From assembly GCA_027450125.1 (NCBI GenBank), contig DAIDKG010000510.1:1-8683 (forward strand): a DNA stretch of 8,683 nt, written 5' to 3'. Positions 1 through 6,201 of the stretch are shown piece by piece (within the stretch, counting starts at the first letter, position 1; each line of letters begins with the position of its first letter). This DNA is from Bordetella sp. (GTDB lineage: Bacteria; Pseudomonadota; Gammaproteobacteria; Burkholderiales; Burkholderiaceae_B). Below the pieces are notes generated by a model. The model did not search any database. It had not been told where the DNA came from and was given only the letters and a program-made list of their open reading frames with translations. The position numbers and the translations under genes were made by a program.

Positions 1-1422
1 GACAAGGGCCACGACCTCGGCCAGCTTTGCACCCGCCACCTCGGGCTCACCACCATCGCCTACGAAGAACTGTGCGGCAAGGGCGCCAAGCAGATCGGGT
101 TCGACGAGGTGGCCGTGGACAAGGCCGCCTTCTATTCGGCCGAGTATTCCGATTTCACCCTGCAGCTGCACCAGTTGCTGCGCCCGCAGGTGGCGGCCGA
201 TGCGGGGCTGGAGCGCATCTACAAGCTGGAGATGCAGGTCTCGCGCGTGCTGACCGTGGTCGAGCGCAACGGCGTCAAGATCGACGCCGACGAACTCGGC
301 CGCCAGAGCCACCAGCTGGGCCAGGAAATGCTGCTGCTGGAAGCGCGCGCCCACGGGTTGGCCGGCCAGCCTTTCAACCTGAATTCGCCCAAGCAGCTGG
401 GCGAAATCCTGTTCGAGCGCATGGGCCTGCCCGTGGTGCGCAAGACGCCCAGTGGCGCGCCTTCCACCGACGAAGAGGTGCTGACCAAGCTGGCGCAGGA
501 CTATCCCCTGCCGCAGGCGCTGCTGGAATATCGCAGCCTGTCCAAGCTCAAGTCCACCTACACCGACAAGCTGCCGCGCATGATCCTGCCCGCCACCGGG
601 CGGGTGCATACGCACTATTCGCAGGCCGCGGTGATCACGGGCCGGCTGGCCTCGTCCGACCCCAACCTGCAGAACATTCCCGTGCGCACGGCGGCGGGCC
701 GGCGCGTGCGCGAGGCCTTCGTCGCCGAACGCGGCATGTTGCTGTCTGCCGACTATTCGCAGATCGAACTGCGCATCATGGCGCATGTGGCCGACGACGC
801 CAACCTGCAGCGCGCCTTCGCCGCCGGCGAAGACATCCACCGCGCCACGGCGGCGGAAGTGTTCGGCACCACGCTGGCCGAGGTCACGGGCGAGCAGCGC
901 CGCGCCGCCAAGGTCATCAATTTCGGCCTGATCTACGGCATGGGCGTGTTCGGCCTGGCATCCAATCTGGGCATCACGCGCGACGCGGCCCAGGCCTATA
1001 TCGACCGCTATTTCTCGCGCTATCCCAATGTGGCGCGCTACATGGACCGGATCCGGCATCTGGCGCACGAGCAAGGCTATGTCGAGACGGTGTTCGGCCG
1101 GCGCCTGCAGCTGCCCGACATCCGCGCCTCGGGTCCGCGCCGCCAGGGCGCCGAACGCGCCGCGATCAACGCGCCCATGCAGGGCACGGCGGCCGACCTC
1201 ATCAAGATGGCGATGGTGGCCGTGCAGGACTGGCTGGATGCGCAAAAGCTGCAGACGCGCATGATCATGCAGGTGCACGATGAACTGGTGCTGGAAGCGC
1301 CCGAGGACGAGGTCGAACTCGTGCGCGTGCAATTGCCCGAATTGATGTGCGGCGTGGCGCAGCTGCGGGTGCCGCTGGTGGCGGCCGTGGGCGTGGGCAA
1401 GAACTGGGAGCAGGCGCATTGA
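1..1422 (+). CDS. polA: DNA polymerase I, C-terminal half (5' end outside window)
   Basis: The reading frame is open from base 1 to the TGA at 1420-1422, giving 473 residues, about half of a normal ~900-residue PolI. The 5' nuclease domain and exonuclease motifs I and II lie upstream of the window. The visible part starts in the 3'-5' exonuclease domain and then covers the whole polymerase domain. Motif A is DYSQIELR, with the metal-binding Asp at 751-753. Motif B is KVINFGLIYG, with Lys at 910 and Tyr at 934. Motif C is VHDELVLE, with Asp at 1279 and Glu at 1282. The C-terminus NWEQAH matches the usual PolI end (NWDQAH in E. coli). The enzyme fills gaps and removes primers during DNA replication and repair. 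One oddity: exonuclease motif III reads YSAEYSD where E. coli has YAAEDAD, so the residue equivalent to catalytic Asp501 is Tyr (TAT at 145-147). The polymerase site looks intact; proofreading is doubtful. Confidence 0.97.
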   Translation, partial: DKGHDLGQLCTRHLGLTTIAYEELCGKGAKQIGFDEVAVDKAAFYSAEYSDFTLQLHQLLRPQVAADAGLERIYKLEMQVSRVLTVVERNGVKIDADELGRQSHQLGQEMLLLEARAHGLAGQPFNLNSPKQLGEILFERMGLPVVRKTPSGAPSTDEEVLTKLAQDYPLPQALLEYRSLSKLKSTYTDKLPRMILPATGRVHTHYSQAAVITGRLASSDPNLQNIPVRTAAGRRVREAFVAERGMLLSADYSQIELRIMAHVADDANLQRAFAAGEDIHRATAAEVFGTTLAEVTGEQRRAAKVINFGLIYGMGVFGLASNLGITRDAAQAYIDRYFSRYPNVARYMDRIRHLAHEQGYVETVFGRRLQLPDIRASGPRRQGAERAAINAPMQGTAADLIKMAMVAVQDWLDAQKLQTRMIMQVHDELVLEAPEDEVELVRVQLPELMCGVAQLRVPLVAAVGVGKNWEQAH

Positions 1423-1475
1423 CGGCCTTCGAGTTCCTGTGCAGTCGGCCGCGTTGTGCCGGCCCGGGCCGCTGC

Positions 1476-1523
1476 GGCCTGGTCGGCCGGCCCGGTCCCT
1501 GGACGGAGGCGGCCGACCAGGCC
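1476..1523. terminator. Strong GC-rich hairpin downstream of polA, possible terminator
   Basis: A perfect 14-bp inverted repeat has arms at 1476-1489 (GGCCTGGTCGGCCG) and 1510-1523, with a 20-nt loop. It starts 54 bp after the polA stop, inside the 256-bp gap before the next gene. No T-run follows, so it is not a textbook rho-independent terminator. It could still stabilise the 3' end of the polA message or act as a pause site. The repeat itself is certain; its function is inferred. Confidence 0.5.
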
Positions 1524-1617
1524 CGCCATCACAGCCCGGGCGCAATACGGCGAACGGTTTGAAGGCCCCACAAGCCCCTGCATCTCCCAAAGCCCCTACT
1601 TCCGGTTGGCCCCCTCA

Positions 1618-1645
1618 TAGACAAGTCAGGCAACCGTCGTATCAT
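1618..1645 (+). promoter_or_regulatory. Probable sigma-70 promoter for the hydrolase-sdaA pair
   Basis: A TAGACA box at 1618-1623 and a TATCAT box at 1640-1645 are separated by 16 bp, each one base from consensus. They lie 33 bp before the hydrolase ATG, in the least GC-rich part of the gap after polA. Position and fit are good, but no transcription start can be seen directly. Confidence 0.5.
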
Positions 1646-1678
1646 CGCCGGAACGAATCGCAATCCAGGAGTCTACCC

Positions 1679-2470
1679 ATGAGCACCGCCCCCGCGGCCG
1701 GTCCTGCCGCTGCCACCACCATCCATACCGACGCCCAGGGCCTGGCCCACGGCGACTTTCGCCTGCCCGTGCAAGGCGGCACCATCGGCGCTTACTACGC
1801 CGCGCCCGCGGGCAGGAAAGACCTGCCCGTGGTGCTGGTGGTGCAGGAAATCTTCGGCGTGCACGAGCACATCAAGGACATTTGCCGCCGCGTAGCCAAG
1901 GCCGGCTACCTGGCCGTGGCCGCCAATCTGTACGAACGCCAGGGCGACGCCTCGGCCTATACCGATATTCCGAAGCTGATCTCCGAGCTGGTTGGCAAGG
2001 TCAGCGACGAGCAAGTGCTCGGCGATCTGGATGCCAGCCTGGCCTGGGCCGGCCAGAATGGCGGCGACACGCGCCGCGTGGGCGTGACGGGCTTTTGCTG
2101 GGGCGGGCGCCTGACGTGGATGTATGCGGCGCACAACCCGGCGGTCAAGGCTGGCGTGGCCTGGTACGGCAAGCTGACGACCGGCCACGGTCCGCTCATC
2201 AAGACCATGGCGGTGGATATCGCCGGCAAGATCCACGGCCCGATGCTGGGCCTGTATGCCGGAGAAGACGCCAGCATTCCGCTCGACTCCGTCGAGGAAA
2301 TGAAAAAACGCCTGGCCGCCGCCGACAATGCCGCTTCCAAGGCCAGCGAGATCGTCGTCTATCCCGGTGTGCAACACGGCTTCCTGGCCGATTACCGCGC
2401 CATGTACGACAAGCAGGCTGCCGAGGATGGCTGGAAGCGCATGCTGGCCTGGTTCGCCAAGTACCTGTAA
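1679..2470 (+). CDS. Dienelactone hydrolase family protein
   Basis: This is a 263-residue alpha/beta hydrolase of the carboxymethylenebutenolidase family, cytosolic with no signal peptide visible. The catalytic triad is recognisable: nucleophile Cys140 in GFCWGG, Asp197 in GEDASIP and His233 in VQHGF. Glu57 in VVQEIFG is the family's conserved Glu near the nucleophile. Known members open dienelactones from chloroaromatic breakdown, but many chromosomal copies are general esterases of unknown substrate. No aromatic-degradation genes lie nearby, so the substrate is left open. The ATG at 1679 is chosen because AGGAG (1667-1671) sits 7 nt upstream; the first ~15 residues are Ala/Pro-rich and precede the conserved fold. 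The stop is 28 bp before the sdaA start, so the two genes are probably co-transcribed. Confidence 0.93.
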   Translation: MSTAPAAGPAAATTIHTDAQGLAHGDFRLPVQGGTIGAYYAAPAGRKDLPVVLVVQEIFGVHEHIKDICRRVAKAGYLAVAANLYERQGDASAYTDIPKLISELVGKVSDEQVLGDLDASLAWAGQNGGDTRRVGVTGFCWGGRLTWMYAAHNPAVKAGVAWYGKLTTGHGPLIKTMAVDIAGKIHGPMLGLYAGEDASIPLDSVEEMKKRLAAADNAASKASEIVVYPGVQHGFLADYRAMYDKQAAEDGWKRMLAWFAKYL

Positions 2471-2498
2471 ATCACGACACACTCCAGTCGAGGGCACT

Positions 2499-3890
2499 GT
2501 GGCCGTCTCGGTATTCGATCTGTTCAAGATAGGCATAGGCCCATCGAGCTCCCATACCGTGGGGCCGATGCGGGCGGCGCTGCTGTTCGCCCAGGGGCTG
2601 GCGCGCGACGGCCTGCTCGCGCGCACGGCCCAGGTGCGTGTCGAGCTTTACGGCTCGCTGGGCGCCACCGGCAAGGGGCACGGCACCGACAAGGGCGTGA
2701 TGCTGGGCCTGATGGGCCAGGCGCCCGACACGGTCGATCCCTCCGATATTCCCGGCCTGCTGCAGCAGGTGCGCACGGCCCGTTCCCTGTCCCTGCTGGG
2801 CGAGCATGCCGTGCCGTTCGTCGAGAAGGAACACGTGCTGTTCTATCGGCGCGAGGCCATGGCCGAGCATCCCAACGGCATGAAATTCCATGCCTTCGAT
2901 GCGCAAGGTGCGTCGTTGCGGGAGTCGCGCTACCTGTCGGTCGGCGGGGGCTTCGTGGTCACGCCCGGCGCGTCCAACAGCCAGGTCATCGCCGCGCACG
3001 ACCAGCTTCCCTTTCCTTTTCGCACGTCCGCCGACCTGATGCGCATGTGCCGCGAGAGCGGACTGAGCGTGGCCGGCCTGATGCTGCGCAATGAAGAGAC
3101 GTGGCGCCCGCGCGACGAGATCGACGCCGGCCTGGACCGCATCTGGGGCGTCATGCAGGCGTGCGTCAGCCGCGGCTGCGGCATCGGCTACGCCGACATG
3201 CAGGGCGAACTGCCCGGGCCGCTGAAGGTGCGCCGACGCGCACCCGAGCTCTATCGCCGCCTGACGCACCAGGCCGAGCGCACCTTGTCCGATCCCCTGT
3301 CGGTCATGGACTGGGTCAACCTCTATGCCATGGCCGTCAACGAAGAAAACGCCGCAGGCGGGCGCGTGGTGACGGCCCCGACCAACGGCGCGGCCGGCAT
3401 CATTCCGGCGGTGCTGCATTACTACGACCGATTCGTGCCCGGCGCCAATCAGGCCGGCGTGCGGGAGTTTCTGCTGACGGCGGCGGCCATCGGCCTGCTA
3501 TACAAGTACAACGCCTCGATTTCAGGGGCCGAGGTGGGCTGCCAGGGCGAAGTCGGCGTGGCCTGTTCCATGGCTGCGGGCGCGCTGGCCGCGGTGCTGG
3601 GCGGCGGCATAGACCAGGTCGAGAATGCCGCCGAGATCGGCATGGAACACAATCTGGGGCTGACCTGCGACCCGGTCGGCGGCCTGGTGCAGATTCCCTG
3701 CATCGAGCGCAACGCCATGGCTTCGGTCAAGGCGGTCAATGCCGCGCGCATGGCGCTGCGCGGCGACGGGCAGCACTATGTGTCGCTCGATTCGGTCATC
3801 AAGACCATGCGCGAGACCGGAGCCGACATGAAGACCAAGTACAAGGAAACGGCGCGCGGCGGTTTGGCGGTGAATATCGTCGAGTGCTGA
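2499..3890 (+). CDS. sdaA: L-serine dehydratase, iron-sulfur type, single chain
   Basis: The 463-residue protein converts L-serine to pyruvate and ammonia using an oxygen-sensitive [4Fe-4S] cluster. The N-terminus [20 protein letters not shown] is the family hallmark, and the beta and alpha regions are fused in one chain as in E. coli SdaA (454 residues). Candidate cluster ligands are Cys348 (GCQGEVG), Cys390 (TCDPVGG) and Cys401 (IPCIERN). Their 42- and 11-residue spacing matches the ligands described for the Legionella enzyme. The last residue, Cys463, corresponds to the C-terminal Cys that enters the active site there. The start is GTG at 2499, just before the conserved N-terminus, with GAGGG (2490-2494) 4 nt upstream; the frame is open further upstream, but that part overlaps the hydrolase gene and is not family-like. 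Probably transcribed with the preceding hydrolase; convergent with the downstream IclR gene. Confidence 0.96.
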   Translation: MAVSVFDLFKIGIGPSSSHTVGPMRAALLFAQGLARDGLLARTAQVRVELYGSLGATGKGHGTDKGVMLGLMGQAPDTVDPSDIPGLLQQVRTARSLSLLGEHAVPFVEKEHVLFYRREAMAEHPNGMKFHAFDAQGASLRESRYLSVGGGFVVTPGASNSQVIAAHDQLPFPFRTSADLMRMCRESGLSVAGLMLRNEETWRPRDEIDAGLDRIWGVMQACVSRGCGIGYADMQGELPGPLKVRRRAPELYRRLTHQAERTLSDPLSVMDWVNLYAMAVNEENAAGGRVVTAPTNGAAGIIPAVLHYYDRFVPGANQAGVREFLLTAAAIGLLYKYNASISGAEVGCQGEVGVACSMAAGALAAVLGGGIDQVENAAEIGMEHNLGLTCDPVGGLVQIPCIERNAMASVKAVNAARMALRGDGQHYVSLDSVIKTMRETGADMKTKYKETARGGLAVNIVEC

Positions 3891-3900
3891 GCCTCCTGCC

Positions 3901-3921
3901 GGCGCTGCCGCGGGAAGCGCC
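3901..3921. terminator. Short hairpin between convergent genes, weak terminator candidate
   Basis: Arms GGCGCT (3901-3906) and AGCGCC (3916-3921) form a 6-bp stem with a 9-nt loop. It fills nearly all of the 31-bp gap between the stops of sdaA and the convergent IclR gene. No T-run is present on either strand, so this is only a possible bidirectional stop signal. Confidence 0.25.
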
Positions 3922-4656
3922 CTAGCCGGGTGCGGGTTGCGGATATTGCCCGCCCAGCATTGCGGTGAGGTGCCGCGCCTGCGTCAGCACGATGCGCCCG
4001 AATCCGTTTTCCAGGCGCTCGGCCGGCATGGTGAGCGTGAGCGCGCCCACGATGCCGCCGTCGGTGCCGAACACGGGCGAGGCCACGCCGGCCAGTTCCG
4101 GCAAACGGTCGCCCACCAGCGTCACCACCAATTCCTTGCGTATGCGCCGCGACAGCGGATCGCGGGCATCGGGCCAGGCGCCGAGCACGCGCCCGCCCGC
4201 GCCGCGATTCATGGGCAGCAGGGCGCCGGCTTGCATGTGATCGCGCACCGGGCGCGGTGAATCCACGCGGTGCAGGCACAGCCGCTGTTCTCCCTGGCGC
4301 ACGTGAAAAGCCGCGCTTTCCTGCGTCTGCCGTACCAGTTCATGCAGCACCGGCATGACGACGGCTTGCATCGAGAAAGACAGCGAATACACGCGCTGCA
4401 GCCGTTCGACGCCCGCGCCGAGCGCGTAGCGGCCGTCGTCGCGGCGCTGTATCAGGTGGGCATGTTCGAGCGAAGCCAGCATGCGCAGGACGGTGCTCTT
4501 GTGCAGTTGCGTGTGCTCGGCTAGCTCGGCCAGTGTCAGCAGGGGCCGGGCGGGGGAGTAAGCGTCGAGCAGCGACAGCGCGCGGTCGACGGCGGCAACG
4601 CCGCCCTGAGCGGCGTTGCGGTCAGCCAATGAGGGGGTGGACGATTTGCGGGGCAT
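3922..4656 (-). CDS. IclR-family transcriptional regulator
   Basis: This 244-residue protein has the two IclR domains. Residues ~20-80 form an N-terminal winged helix-turn-helix (AVDRALSLLDAYS, then LAELAEHTQLHKSTVLRML). Residues ~95-235 form the C-terminal effector-binding domain, ending in the typical VGALTLTMPAERL segment. Such regulators bind palindromes as dimers and sense small organic acids. The ATG start at 4656 is chosen; a TTG at 4683 would add nine residues, but neither has a clear Shine-Dalgarno sequence. The gene is divergent from the CoA-transferase gene. Any promoter for it must read leftward through the region of the 4719-4747 palindrome, so control of both its own gene and the two enzymes is likely. 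The effector is unknown. Confidence 0.93.
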   Translation of the reverse strand: MPRKSSTPSLADRNAAQGGVAAVDRALSLLDAYSPARPLLTLAELAEHTQLHKSTVLRMLASLEHAHLIQRRDDGRYALGAGVERLQRVYSLSFSMQAVVMPVLHELVRQTQESAAFHVRQGEQRLCLHRVDSPRPVRDHMQAGALLPMNRGAGGRVLGAWPDARDPLSRRIRKELVVTLVGDRLPELAGVASPVFGTDGGIVGALTLTMPAERLENGFGRIVLTQARHLTAMLGGQYPQPAPG

Positions 4657-4686
4657 GGGGCCAAAAACCGTGAGGCTGCGCAAGTC

Positions 4687-4716
4687 TTGACATGCAGCGC
4701 GCGTAGTTTCGATAAT
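4687..4716 (+). promoter_or_regulatory. Sigma-70 promoter for the CoA-transferase/lyase operon
   Basis: A perfect TTGACA -35 box (4687-4692), an 18-bp spacer and GATAAT (4711-4716, one mismatch) form a strong match. Transcription would start near 4723, inside the adjacent palindrome, leaving a leader of about 208 nt before the CoA-transferase start. Confidence 0.7.
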
Positions 4717-4718
4717 AT

Positions 4719-4747
4719 CATTAGATAGAAATTTATTCTATCTAATG
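4719..4747. promoter_or_regulatory. Perfect 12-5-12 palindrome, candidate IclR operator
   Basis: The left arm CATTAGATAGAA (4719-4730) and right arm TTCTATCTAATG (4736-4747) are exact reverse complements around the 5-nt spacer ATTTA. The element is strikingly AT-rich in a GC-rich neighbourhood. It lies just downstream of the -10 box and spans the expected transcription start, a position suited to repression. Binding by the divergently encoded IclR protein is inferred from context. Confidence 0.75.
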
Positions 4748-4768
4748 AAATAAAGTCGGGAGCATTGC

Positions 4769-4849
4769 ATGAATTTGTCCATGCGCTCGCGCGGCAGTCC
4801 GCTTCGGTTGCCTGGCGATGCGTCCTTACCGGCAGTCAAGCCGGCCTGA
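4769..4849 (+). CDS. Possible 26-residue leader peptide upstream of the CoA-transferase gene
   Basis: An ATG at 4769 is preceded by GGGAG (4758-4762) at 6-nt spacing and opens a 26-codon frame beginning MNLSMRSRGSPLRL and ending at TGA 4847-4849. It lies wholly inside the predicted ~208-nt leader, 81 bp before the CoA-transferase start. I recognise no family and see no run of a single amino acid that would suggest classic attenuation. It may be a chance frame; the good ribosome site is the only support. Confidence 0.25.
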   Translation: MNLSMRSRGSPLRLPGDASLPAVKPA

Positions 4850-4930
4850 ACATGGCTGCACTCATGCCCGCGTCCGCGTCCGAATCCGTTGCGCTTACCC
4901 AGCTTGCCGATCGACCGGCAAGGAGTCTGC

Positions 4931-6130
4931 ATGTCCAAACCCCTGCAGCACGTGCGCGTGCTCGATCTCACCAATGTGCTGGCCGGTCCGTTCTGCTGTC
5001 ACCAGCTCGCCCACATGGGAGCCGACGTCATCAAGGTCGAGACGCCCGGCACCGGCGACCTGGCGCGCCAGCTGGGCGCCGACGCTGGGTTGAACAAAGC
5101 CCTGATGGGCGTGTCTTTCCTGGCGCAGAACGCCGGCAAACGCTCCATCACGGTCAACCTCAAGCATCCGCGCGGCAAGGAAGTGCTGCTGCGCCTGGTG
5201 GCGAGCGCCGACGTGCTGGTGGAGAATTTCCGGCCCGGCGTCATGGATCGCCTCGGGTTGGGCTTCGAGGTGCTCAAGCAGCGTCAGCCCAGGCTGGTGT
5301 ACTGCGCCATCTCGGGCTTCGGCCAGGACGGGCCGCTGCGCAATCTGCCGGCCTATGACCAGATCATCCAGGGCATGTCGGGCGTGATGAGCGTCACCGG
5401 CGACACCGACAGCGCGCCGTTGCGCGTGGGCTATCCCATCTCGGATACCGTCGGCGGCATGACGGCCGCTTTCGCCGTGGCTGCAGCGCTGGCCGAGCCC
5501 AACCGCGACACGGCGCGCTTCATCGACGTGTCGATGCTGGAAGCCACCATGGCGACCATGGGCTGGGCGGTGTCGAACTATCTCATCGCCGGGCGCGAGC
5601 CCAGGCCCATGGGCAACGAGAACGTCACCGCCAGCCCTTCGGGCACCTTTCGCACGGGCGACGGCCTGCTGAACATCGCGGCCAACAAGCAGGAGCAGTT
5701 CGAGGCCCTGTGCCGCGTGATCGGCCGCGCTGACTTGATCGGCGACGCACGCTTTGCCGAGCGCCAGGCCCGCCTCGCGCATCGTGCCGAACTTGCCGCG
5801 CAGATCGAAGCGGCACTGGCCGAACACGGTGCGGAGCACTGGTGGCCGCTGCTGACCGACGCGGGTGTGCCCAGCGGCCCGGTGTATTCCGTGCCGCAGG
5901 CGCTGGCGCATCCGCAGGTGGCGGGCCGCGGCATGATCGCGCAGTTCGACGCTGCGCCGGGAGTGGGCCGCGGCATACGCGTGGTGCGGGCGGGCTACAA
6001 GCTCGACGGCGCCATGCCCGCGGTCGACACCCCGCCGCCCACGCTGGGCCAGCATACCGATACCCTGCTGCGCGAGCTGGGCTATGACGACAACGACATC
6101 CGCGCGCTGCGCGAGGAGCAAGCACTATGA
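4931..6130 (+). CDS. CaiB/BaiF family (class III) CoA-transferase
   Basis: The 399-residue length is typical of the formyl-CoA transferase/CaiB family, which moves CoA between organic acids in the cytosol. Family signatures in order are VRVLDLTNVLAGPF at the N-terminus, MGADVIKVE (~34-42), ENFRPGVMDRLGLGF (~100-114), ISGFGQDGP (~128-136) and FIDVSMLEATM (~197-207). Asp172 in YPISDTVGG aligns with the catalytic Asp that forms the acyl-anhydride intermediate in formyl-CoA transferase. The ATG at 4931 has AGGAG (4921-4925) 5 nt upstream and begins directly at the conserved N-terminus; an in-frame start at 4889 has no such site. The 3' end overlaps a mini-ORF by ATGA, and a citrate-synthase-like gene follows 67 bp later. 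The acid it activates cannot be read from sequence; a hydroxy-di- or tricarboxylate would fit the neighbour. Confidence 0.94.
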   Translation: MSKPLQHVRVLDLTNVLAGPFCCHQLAHMGADVIKVETPGTGDLARQLGADAGLNKALMGVSFLAQNAGKRSITVNLKHPRGKEVLLRLVASADVLVENFRPGVMDRLGLGFEVLKQRQPRLVYCAISGFGQDGPLRNLPAYDQIIQGMSGVMSVTGDTDSAPLRVGYPISDTVGGMTAAFAVAAALAEPNRDTARFIDVSMLEATMATMGWAVSNYLIAGREPRPMGNENVTASPSGTFRTGDGLLNIAANKQEQFEALCRVIGRADLIGDARFAERQARLAHRAELAAQIEAALAEHGAEHWWPLLTDAGVPSGPVYSVPQALAHPQVAGRGMIAQFDAAPGVGRGIRVVRAGYKLDGAMPAVDTPPPTLGQHTDTLLRELGYDDNDIRALREEQAL

Positions 6131-6201
6131 ACACGCCGAGCCGCCTCAAGTGTGAATTCCCCCTCGGGGGGACGGCGCACAGCGCCAAGGGGGCCCTATG
6201 A
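6127..6201 (+). CDS. 24-residue mini-ORF linking transferase and lyase genes
   Basis: ATG at 6127 overlaps the CoA-transferase stop as ATGA. The TGA at 6199-6201 overlaps the next gene's ATG (6198) in the same way. GAGGAG at 6113-6118 stands 8 nt upstream, a better ribosome site than many real genes here have. The peptide (MNTPSRLKCEFPLGG and nine more residues) matches nothing I recognise, and its second half is encoded by the hairpin element at 6159-6193. It could couple translation of the two enzymes, or be the relic of an older start of the lyase gene displaced by an inserted repeat. Confidence 0.35.
   Translation: MNTPSRLKCEFPLGGTAHSAKGAL
6159..6193. repeat. REP-like palindromic element with nested hairpins
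   Basis: CCCCCT (6159-6164) is the exact complement of AGGGGG (6188-6193). Inside lies a second stem, GGCGC/GCGCC (6174-6178 with 6182-6186, loop ACA). CCCCC can alternatively pair with the adjacent GGGGGG (6166-6171). This architecture resembles short dispersed extragenic palindromes of betaproteobacteria. Only one copy occurs in the window, so dispersal cannot be shown here. Its AAGGGGG end (6187-6193) lies 4 nt before the lyase ATG and probably serves as its ribosome-binding site. Confidence 0.55.

Noticed and set aside
27..1283. 418-codon plus-strand frame inside polA
   Set aside because: Arg/Ala/Gly-rich out-of-frame reading of polA; the polA frame carries all polymerase motifs.
2328..2498. 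Upstream extension of sdaA in the same frame
   Set aside because: The extra residues overlap the hydrolase gene and are not family-like; the conserved N-terminus begins right after the GTG at 2499, which has a nearby ribosome site.
2472..3419. 315-codon open frame on the minus strand opposite sdaA
   Set aside because: Shadow of sdaA with biased composition and no domain.
4657..4683. TTG start adding nine residues to the IclR protein
   Set aside because: It has no ribosome site and the added residues are not needed for the domain; the ATG at 4656 is simpler, though not proven.
4895..6121. 408-codon open frame on the minus strand opposite the CoA-transferase gene
   Set aside because: It is Arg/His/Gly/Ala-rich with no recognisable domain and lies wholly opposite a well-supported gene; long antisense frames are expected at this GC content.
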